A stretch of DNA of 64,000 bases from the NCBI RefSeq assembly GCF_001439845.1, contig NZ_JYLO01000022.1:1-64000 (forward strand), written 5' to 3'. The position numbers were made by a program, and so were the translations under genes. The DNA is from Pseudomonas lactis. Lineage in GTDB: Bacteria; Pseudomonadota; Gammaproteobacteria; Pseudomonadales; Pseudomonadaceae. Under the pieces are notes generated by a model, which did not search any database, was not told where the DNA came from, and was given only the letters and a program-made list of their open reading frames with translations. This document shows positions 59,002-64,000 of this stretch, in pieces; position 1 is the stretch's first letter, and every line of letters starts with the position of its first letter.

Positions 59002-59658
59002 TCAAGCGCGCCGCGAATGGTACAGGCTCACCTTGCGAAACTCCCAAGGCTCAGCCAGATCTGGCAGGGTCAAGGCCTCGAGGATCTCCAGCCGCCGGTA
59101 ATCCGGATGCTGGAAATCCCGTACCCGCGAATCCGCCACCAGCGCTTCGCGGCCACGGGTGAGGAACTGATCCAGCAACGGCAAGTTGGCGCGGTCGTAG
59201 AGCACGTCGGCCACCAGAATCAGGTCGAAGCGGTCGGCTTCGGCAAAAAAGTCTGCCGAATAACTCAGCGGTACCTGGTTGAGCTCGGCATTCGCAAGGC
59301 AAGCGGCCAAGGCAAGTGGGTCAAGGTCGCAGGCCACCACCTCCAGGGCGCCAGCCTTGACGGCGGCGATCCCGGCTACGCCCGAACCTGCGCCGAAATC
59401 CAGCACGCGTTTGCCGGCGACCCACTCGGGATGCGCCGCCAGGTAACGCGCCAATGCCAGGCCGCTGGCCCAGCAAAAGCTCCAGTAGGGCGGCTCATGC
59501 AGGATGCGCCGGGTTTCTTCCTGGCTGAAGGCGCGGTCCATGTTGTCGGCGTCCAGCAGCCACAACGACAACGCGGTGCCCGGCAATGGGCAGGGCACCA
59601 ATTGCGCATCGCCAATCAACGCGCTCAAGGCGTGTTGCAGGCCCAGCGGTGGCGTCAT
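59002..59658 (-). CDS. Class I SAM-dependent protein methyltransferase (Nnt1/ETFB-KMT-like)
   Basis: A 218-residue methyltransferase of the lysine-methyltransferase-like subfamily. It shows the pre-motif PYWSFCWASGLALARYL (about 57-73), motif I VLDFGAGSGVAGIAA (about 86-100), the acidic CDLDPLAL after beta2, and the D-x-x-x-AD motif LILVADVLYDR (about 142-152) typical of protein lysine methyltransferases such as ETFB-KMT. The protein target is unknown. It overlaps the lipoprotein gene upstream by 4 nt. Its stop codon lies 1 nt from the split REP. Confidence 0.85.
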   Translation of the reverse strand: MTPPLGLQHALSALIGDAQLVPCPLPGTALSLWLLDADNMDRAFSQEETRRILHEPPYWSFCWASGLALARYLAAHPEWVAGKRVLDFGAGSGVAGIAAVKAGALEVVACDLDPLALAACLANAELNQVPLSYSADFFAEADRFDLILVADVLYDRANLPLLDQFLTRGREALVADSRVRDFQHPDYRRLEILEALTLPDLAEPWEFRKVSLYHSRRA

Positions 59659-60110
59659 GGCGCCTTGACGAGTTGCAGGGGGCCGGTGCTCTGGGTGATC
59701 GCCTGGGTGACGCGCACGGCAGGCAGATGCAGGATCAACTGGCCGGACTGGCTGGCGCGGCCGCGCAATTCCACGCGCGCACCGGCCGGGAAGGCTTCAG
59801 GGTTAAAGCGCAGGCGGAAGGCCAGGGGCTTGCCGTTGCCGCTCAGTACGCTGCTGGCGAGCAGTTGCTGCGGGCGCGAACGGTCGTCGATCACCAGGAG
59901 CGCCATCTCGACTTCGGCACCGGCAGGCACGTTGGTCAGGCTGCCGCTGATTTCGCGCTGATAGGCGGGCAGGGGGCCGAGGTCTTCAATGCCTGGGACT
60001 TTTTTCTCTTGCGCCGGGGTGGGTTGAGGCGCGGCCGGCTTGGGGGCTTCGCTGCTGCAGGCGACCAGAAAACTGAACAGGCTGAGTAGAACGAGTGGTC
60101 GTAACTGCAT
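59655..60110 (-). CDS. YbaY/YscW-like lipoprotein
   Basis: A 151-residue lipoprotein starting at ATG 60110 (MQLRPLVLLSLFSFLVACSSEAP), with the lipobox LVAC and Ser-Ser after the Cys, which by the +2 rule would favour the outer membrane. A Pro/Ala/Lys linker leads to a beta-rich domain (YQREISGSLTNVPAGAEVEMALLVIDDRS, core ISGSLTNVPAGAEVEMALL) that resembles the YbaY/YscW fold. The role is unknown; YscW-like proteins act as pilotins for secretins, but no secretin is near. It is the first gene of a two-gene unit with the methyltransferase. Confidence 0.7.
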   Translation of the reverse strand: MQLRPLVLLSLFSFLVACSSEAPKPAAPQPTPAQEKKVPGIEDLGPLPAYQREISGSLTNVPAGAEVEMALLVIDDRSRPQQLLASSVLSGNGKPLAFRLRFNPEAFPAGARVELRGRASQSGQLILHLPAVRVTQAITQSTGPLQLVKAP

Positions 60111-60249
60111 GTACGGCTCCAGAAAGGACAAAATCCGTGGCTTAAAAATATGAAACATATAAGCCTGCCTATATACCGTAAAGGCTATGGCTTGTCTTGC
60201 CACAGGGATGCGCTACCATGGCCCTCCCATTTTTTGTTGCCTGCCAACC

Positions 60250-60714
60250 ATGCACTGTCCCTTCTGCGGTGCCAACGACACCAAGGTCATCGACTCGCGT
60301 CTGGTCGCCGAGGGCGACCAAGTGCGTCGCCGGCGCGAATGCCTGGCCTGTGGTGAACGTTTCACCACCTTCGAAACCGCCGAACTGGTGTTGCCGCGTC
60401 TGATCAAGTCCGACGGCAGCCGCCAGCCTTTCGACGAAGAAAAACTGCGCGCCGGTATGCAGCGCGCCCTGGAAAAACGCCCGGTGAGTGTCGAGCGCCT
60501 GGAAGCGGCGCTGGTGCATATCAAGCACAAGCTGCGGGCGACCGGCGAGCGCGAGGTCAAGAGCCTGGTGGTCGGTGAGCTGGTGATGGGCGAGCTGCAA
60601 AAGCTCGACGAAGTCGCCTATATCCGTTTTGCCTCGGTGTATCGACGCTTCCAGGACCTCAATGAGTTCCGCGAAGAGATCGACCGCCTGGCCCGTGAGC
60701 CCTCCAAACAATGA
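60250..60714 (+). CDS. nrdR: Transcriptional repressor NrdR
   Basis: NrdR represses ribonucleotide reductase genes when dATP is high. The 154-residue product (ATG 60250, MHCPFCGANDTKVIDSRL) has a zinc ribbon with Cys3, Cys6, Cys31 and Cys34 (CPFCG and CLACG) and the basic patch RRRRE between them. An ATP-cone domain runs from about residue 49 (LPRLIKSDGSRQPFDEEKLRAGMQRAL, core SDGSRQPFDEEKLRAGM). Length is standard. It overlaps ribD by 4 nt (ATGA), the usual nrdR-rib linkage in gammaproteobacteria. Confidence 0.97.
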   Translation: MHCPFCGANDTKVIDSRLVAEGDQVRRRRECLACGERFTTFETAELVLPRLIKSDGSRQPFDEEKLRAGMQRALEKRPVSVERLEAALVHIKHKLRATGEREVKSLVVGELVMGELQKLDEVAYIRFASVYRRFQDLNEFREEIDRLAREPSKQ

Positions 60715-61838
60715 CCTCTGAACAGGCTGTGCTCGACGCCCACTACATGGCCCGCGCCCTCGAATTGGCGCGCAAGGGCCTGTACACCACCCACCCCAAC
60801 CCCCGTGTTGGCTGCGTGATCGTGCGTGACGGGCAGATTGTCGGCGAAGGCTGGCATGAGCGCACCGGCGAACCCCATGCCGAGCCCAATGCCCTGCGCG
60901 CCGCTGGCGACAAGGCCCGTGGCGCGACGGTGTACGTGACCCTTGAACCGTGCAGCCATCATGGCCGTACGCCGCCCTGCGCCGATGCGCTGGTGACCGC
61001 CGGCGTAGCGCGGGTAGTGGCCGGCATGCAGGACCCGAACCCTGAAGTGGCCGGGCGGGGCATGCAGCGCCTGGCCCAGGCCGGTATCGAGGTGCGCAGC
61101 GGTGTGTTGGAAACCGAAGCGCGGGCGCTTAACCCCGGCTTCCTCAAGCGCATGGAGCAGGGCCTGCCGTTTGTGCGGGTCAAGCTGGCGATGAGCCTGG
61201 ACGGCCGCACGGCGATGGCCAGCGGCGAAAGCCAGTGGATCACCGGCCCCGCCGCCCGTGCTGCGGTGCAACGCCTGCGCGCCGAAGCCAGTGTGGTGCT
61301 GACCGGTGCCGACACGGTACTGGCCGACGGTGCCCGCTTGACCGTACGCGCCGCCGAACTGGGCCTGGATGAAGCAACCACCGCCCTGGCCATGTCGCGC
61401 CCGCCGTTGCGCGTGCTGATCGATGGCCGCCTGCGGGTGCCGCTCAACGCGCCGTTCTTCAAGGCCGGCCCGGCATTGGTCATCACCTGCGTCACCCCAG
61501 AGAACCAGTTTCCCCGTGGCCCTGAGTGCCTGGTGGTGCCTGGCGTGGAAGGCCAGGTAGACCTGCGCTCGGCATTGGTCGCCCTGGCTGCCCGTGGCGT
61601 CAACGACGTGTTGGTGGAAGCTGGGCCAAGCCTGGCCGGTGCGTTTGCCCAACAAGGCCTGGTGGATGAGTACGTGATATTCATCGCCGGCAAGTTCTTA
61701 GGCTCTGCTGCCCGCCCGTTGCTGGATTGGCCGCTTGAGAAGTTGGCCGATGCCCCCCAACTCAAGATCACCGACATGCGCGCTGTGGGCGACGACTGGC
61801 GAGTCACTGCCATCCCCGTCCCAGCAGTGAGCGTATAA
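60711..61838 (+). CDS. ribD: Bifunctional riboflavin deaminase/reductase RibD
   Basis: RibD performs two consecutive steps of riboflavin synthesis: deamination of the pyrimidine and NADPH reduction of the ribosyl side chain. The 375-residue product has the zinc deaminase part with GEPHAEPNAL (His-Ala-Glu at about 57-59) and PCSHHGRTPPC (about 83-93). The C-terminal reductase part, from about 150, contains VKLAMSLDGRTAMASGESQWITG (core MSLDGRTAMASGESQW) and VEAGPSLAGAF. It starts inside nrdR and is followed by ribC after 48 nt, with no FMN riboswitch between. Confidence 0.97.
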   Translation: MTSEQAVLDAHYMARALELARKGLYTTHPNPRVGCVIVRDGQIVGEGWHERTGEPHAEPNALRAAGDKARGATVYVTLEPCSHHGRTPPCADALVTAGVARVVAGMQDPNPEVAGRGMQRLAQAGIEVRSGVLETEARALNPGFLKRMEQGLPFVRVKLAMSLDGRTAMASGESQWITGPAARAAVQRLRAEASVVLTGADTVLADGARLTVRAAELGLDEATTALAMSRPPLRVLIDGRLRVPLNAPFFKAGPALVITCVTPENQFPRGPECLVVPGVEGQVDLRSALVALAARGVNDVLVEAGPSLAGAFAQQGLVDEYVIFIAGKFLGSAARPLLDWPLEKLADAPQLKITDMRAVGDDWRVTAIPVPAVSV

Positions 61839-61886
61839 TTCCCGGCCTGCGCTTAAGCGTCAGCCCCTCGTTTTCAGGAGAACGAA

Positions 61887-62549
61887 ATGTTCACCGGCAT
61901 TATCGAATCCATCGGCAGCATCCGTGCAATGACCCCCAAAGGCGGCGATGTCCGCCTGCTGGTTGAAACCGGCAAGCTGGACCTGGGCGACGTCAAGCTG
62001 GGCGACAGCATCGCCGTCAGCGGCGTGTGCCTGACCGTCATCGAGCTGCCGGGCAACGGCTTTGCTGCCGATGTCAGCCGGGAAACCCTGGACTGCACCG
62101 CGATGAACGACCTCAAGGCCGGCAGCCCGGTCAACCTGGAAAAAGCCCTGACGCCCACCACGCGCCTGGGCGGTCACCTGGTCAGCGGCCATGTCGACGG
62201 TGTCGGCGAAGTGGTGGCGCGCAGCGAAAACGCCCGCGCCGTGGAATTCCGTATCCGCGCGCCCAAAGAGCTGGCCAAGTACATCGCTCACAAAGGCTCG
62301 ATCACCGTCGATGGCACCAGCCTGACCGTGAACGCCGTGAATGGCGCCGAATTTGAACTGACCATCATTCCCCACACCCTCAGCGAAACCATCATGGCCT
62401 CGTACCAGCCGGGCCGCCGGGTGAACCTGGAAGTGGACTTGCTTGCCCGTTACCTGGAGCGCCTGTTGCTGGGCGAAAAGGCCGCAGAGCCTGCAGCCGG
62501 TAACATCACCGAAAGTTTTCTGGCCGCTAACGGCTACCTGAAATCCTGA
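61887..62549 (+). CDS. ribC: Riboflavin synthase, alpha chain
   Basis: The enzyme dismutates two molecules of 6,7-dimethyl-8-ribityllumazine into riboflavin and a pyrimidine. The 220-residue product starts MFTGIIESIGSI, the invariant N-terminus. It is built of two repeated lumazine-binding barrels, with GVCLTVIEL and GTSLTVNAV as equivalent motifs and GGHLVSGHVDGVG (about 92-104) in the first. TCAGGAGAACGAA is the ribosome site. Naming varies (ribC or ribE). It works with RibH encoded at the window end. Confidence 0.97.
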   Translation: MFTGIIESIGSIRAMTPKGGDVRLLVETGKLDLGDVKLGDSIAVSGVCLTVIELPGNGFAADVSRETLDCTAMNDLKAGSPVNLEKALTPTTRLGGHLVSGHVDGVGEVVARSENARAVEFRIRAPKELAKYIAHKGSITVDGTSLTVNAVNGAEFELTIIPHTLSETIMASYQPGRRVNLEVDLLARYLERLLLGEKAAEPAAGNITESFLAANGYLKS

Positions 62550-62564
62550 CCAAGGGGGTGCCGC

Positions 62565-63656
62565 GTGGCGCTCAATAGCATCGAAGAACTGGTTGAAGAC
62601 ATCCGCCAAGGCAAGATGGTCATCCTCATGGATGACGAAGATCGCGAGAACGAAGGCGATATCATCATGGCCGCCGAGGCGTGCAAGCCCGAGCACATCA
62701 ACTTCATGGCCAAGCACGCCCGTGGGCTGATCTGCATGCCCATGAGCCGCGAACGCTGCGAATTGCTCAAGCTGCCCCTGATGGCGCCGCGCAATGGCTC
62801 GGGTTTTGGCACCAAGTTCACCGTATCCATTGAAGCCACCACGGGCGTCACCACCGGCATTTCCGCCGCTGACCGCGCCCGCACCGTGCAAGCCGCCGCT
62901 GCGAAAGACGCCAAGGCCGAAGATATCGTCAGCCCGGGTCACATCTTCCCGCTGATGGCCCAGCCGGGCGGTACCCTGGCCCGTGCCGGCCACACCGAAG
63001 CCGCCTGCGATTTGGCGCGCATGGCCGGTTTCGAGCCAAGCGGGGTGATCTGCGAAGTGATGAACGATGATGGCACCATGGCCCGTCGGACTGAACTCGA
63101 AGCCTTTGCCGCCGAACACAACCTCAAGATCGGTACCATCGCCGACCTGATTCACTACCGCATGATCCACGAACGTACCGTTCAGCGGATTGCCGAGCAG
63201 CCACTGGACAGCGAACTGGGCCAATTCAATTTGGTGACCTACCGTGATTCAGTGGAAGGCGACGTGCACATGGCCCTGACCCTGGGCAACATTTGCGCCG
63301 AAGAACCGACCCTGGTACGCGTGCACAACATGGACCCCCTGCGTGACCTGTTGATGGTCAAGCAGCCGGGCCGCTGGAGCCTGCGCGCCGCCATGGCTGC
63401 GGTTTCCGAGGCGGGCAGCGGTGTGGTGCTGTTGCTCGGTCACCCGCTGGACGGCGATGTATTGCTGGCACATATCCGCGAAACTGCTGATGCCGTGCCG
63501 GTGAAAAAGCCGACCACCTACAGCATCGTCGGTGCCGGTTCGCAGATCCTGCGCGACCTGGGTGTGCGCAAAATGCGCCTGATGAGCGCACCGATGAAAT
63601 TTAATGCGATATCCGGATTCGACCTGGAAGTTGTAGAATACGTGCCCTCCGAATAA
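62565..63656 (+). CDS. ribBA: RibBA-like 3,4-dihydroxy-2-butanone-4-phosphate synthase with degenerate GCHII half
   Basis: The N-terminal half (about 1-200) makes the four-carbon precursor from ribulose 5-phosphate. MDDEDRENEGDIIMAAE (about 25-41), GLICMPMS, the THTEAACDLARMAG-type motif (AGHTEAACDLARMAGF) and EVMNDDGTMAR are intact. The C-terminal half (about 205-363) aligns with GTP cyclohydrolase II. At the place of its zinc Cys-x10-Cys-x-Cys (normally SECLTGD...RCDCG) it reads VHNMDPLRDLL...GRWSLRAAM without any of these cysteines. GTP cyclohydrolase activity is therefore not expected, and a separate ribA is needed. The start is a GTG after AAGGGGGTGCC. Confidence 0.93.
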   Translation: MALNSIEELVEDIRQGKMVILMDDEDRENEGDIIMAAEACKPEHINFMAKHARGLICMPMSRERCELLKLPLMAPRNGSGFGTKFTVSIEATTGVTTGISAADRARTVQAAAAKDAKAEDIVSPGHIFPLMAQPGGTLARAGHTEAACDLARMAGFEPSGVICEVMNDDGTMARRTELEAFAAEHNLKIGTIADLIHYRMIHERTVQRIAEQPLDSELGQFNLVTYRDSVEGDVHMALTLGNICAEEPTLVRVHNMDPLRDLLMVKQPGRWSLRAAMAAVSEAGSGVVLLLGHPLDGDVLLAHIRETADAVPVKKPTTYSIVGAGSQILRDLGVRKMRLMSAPMKFNAISGFDLEVVEYVPSE

Positions 63657-63701
63657 AGGCCGGCGATTCTTGCCCCTTGTTCGCGGTTAAATCATCACTG
63701 A

Positions 63702-63722
63702 GGGACGCACTTTTCGCGTCCC
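63702..63722 (+). other. Short hairpin between ribBA and ribH
   Basis: GGGACGC-ACTTTTC-GCGTCCC lies in the 88-nt gap and is followed by GGCTCTTTAAG without a U-run. It may be a processing or stability element. The rest of the gap shows no FMN riboswitch core. Confidence 0.5.
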
Positions 63723-63744
63723 GGCTCTTTAAGAGATTTGTCGA

Positions 63745-64000
63745 ATGACCCTGAAGACCATCGAAGGTACCTTCATCGCCCCCAAAGGCCGCTATGCCCT
63801 GGTGGTTGGCCGCTTCAACAGCTTCGTGGTTGAAAGCCTGGTAAGCGGTGCGGTTGACGCCCTGGTTCGCCACGGTGTGAGCGAGAGCGATATCACCCTT
63901 ATCCGCGCGCCTGGCGCCTTCGAAATTCCACTGGTTGCGCAAAAAGTTGCTCAGCAGGGTGAATACGCGGCGATCATCGCCCTGGGCGCGGTGATTCGTG
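63745..64000 (+). CDS. ribH: 6,7-dimethyl-8-ribityllumazine synthase (cut by window end)
   Basis: Lumazine synthase condenses the RibD and RibB products into the precursor of riboflavin, in an icosahedral 60-subunit shell. The first 85 residues are in the window: MTLKTIEGTFIAPKGRYALV, the substrate loop GRFNSFVVESLVSGAVDAL (about 26-44), VRAPGAFEIPL (here IRAPGAFEIPL, about 54-64) and IALGAVIR at the end. All match the family. The ribosome site is weak (AAGAGATTTGTCGA). It is called ribE in P. aeruginosa and is usually followed by nusB. Confidence 0.96.
   Translation, partial: MTLKTIEGTFIAPKGRYALVVGRFNSFVVESLVSGAVDALVRHGVSESDITLIRAPGAFEIPLVAQKVAQQGEYAAIIALGAVIR

Noticed and set aside
61839..61886. 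Possible FMN riboswitch in the rib cluster
   Set aside because: The gaps before ribC, ribBA and ribH are 48, 15 and 88 nt and lack the conserved FMN-aptamer blocks. A riboswitch, if present in the genome, must be elsewhere.

Overview
The window is chromosomal DNA from a Pseudomonas, most likely of the P. fluorescens group. The evidence is the gene order of the ribosomal/RNA polymerase block (birA-coaX-tRNAs-secE-nusG-rplKAJL-rpoBC-rpsLG-fusA-tuf-S10-spc-alpha-rplQ-katA-ftnA-uvrA-MFS-ssb). As I recall it, this matches P. aeruginosa PAO1 around PA4280-PA4232. The short intergenic repeats of the GTGGGAGCNGGCTTGCC type are typical of P. fluorescens-group genomes. Species assignment is inference; no search was run.

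Region 1 (1-33.3 kb) is the translation/transcription superblock. The 3' end of a 5S rRNA gene and its terminator come first. Then come birA, coaX and a SPOR-domain gene, and tRNA-Tyr, -Gly and -Thr under one strong promoter. tRNA-Trp, secE-nusG, rplKA, rplJL, rpoBC, rpsLG-fusA-tuf and the S10, spc and alpha operons follow. A second tuf gene, which I recall lying between tRNA-Thr and tRNA-Trp in P. aeruginosa, is absent here. Visible control sites include a likely L1 operator, the L10 leader, attenuator-like hairpins before rpoB and rpsL, and sigma70-like promoters before the str, S10 and alpha operons and inside the spc operon.

Region 2 (33.3-40.7 kb) handles oxidative stress, iron and DNA repair: catalase, a heme-less ferritin (ftnA/bfrA type), uvrA on the opposite strand with a candidate LexA box, a YajR-like MFS transporter, and ssb.

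Region 3 (40.7-53.4 kb) is accessory. It holds tam, a divergent cysteine hydrolase/GlxA-type regulator pair, and a DUF3182 (ATP-grasp-like) gene overlapping an alpha/beta hydrolase. A compact DUF72-ybhP-clsB-ybhN operon follows, then a YbiO-type mechanosensitive channel, an RmlD-like protein and OmpW. REPINs lie between convergent genes.

Region 4 (53.4-59 kb) starts with about 600 bp of gene-free repeat debris. It continues with a zinc-linked operon (DUF2796 - ABC ATPase - FtsX-like permease - DUF3299) headed by a good candidate Zur box and interrupted by a REPIN. A small unknown gene whose stop codon lies in a REP and a CnoX-type thioredoxin follow. A 159-bp miniature inverted-repeat element with 19-bp perfect termini and an 8-bp target duplication sits inside a REP and itself carries a second type of REPIN.

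Region 5 (59-64 kb) has a methyltransferase/lipoprotein pair and the riboflavin cluster nrdR-ribD-ribC-ribBA-ribH. ribH is cut by the window end. The RibA-like half of RibBA lacks the zinc cysteines of GTP cyclohydrolase II.
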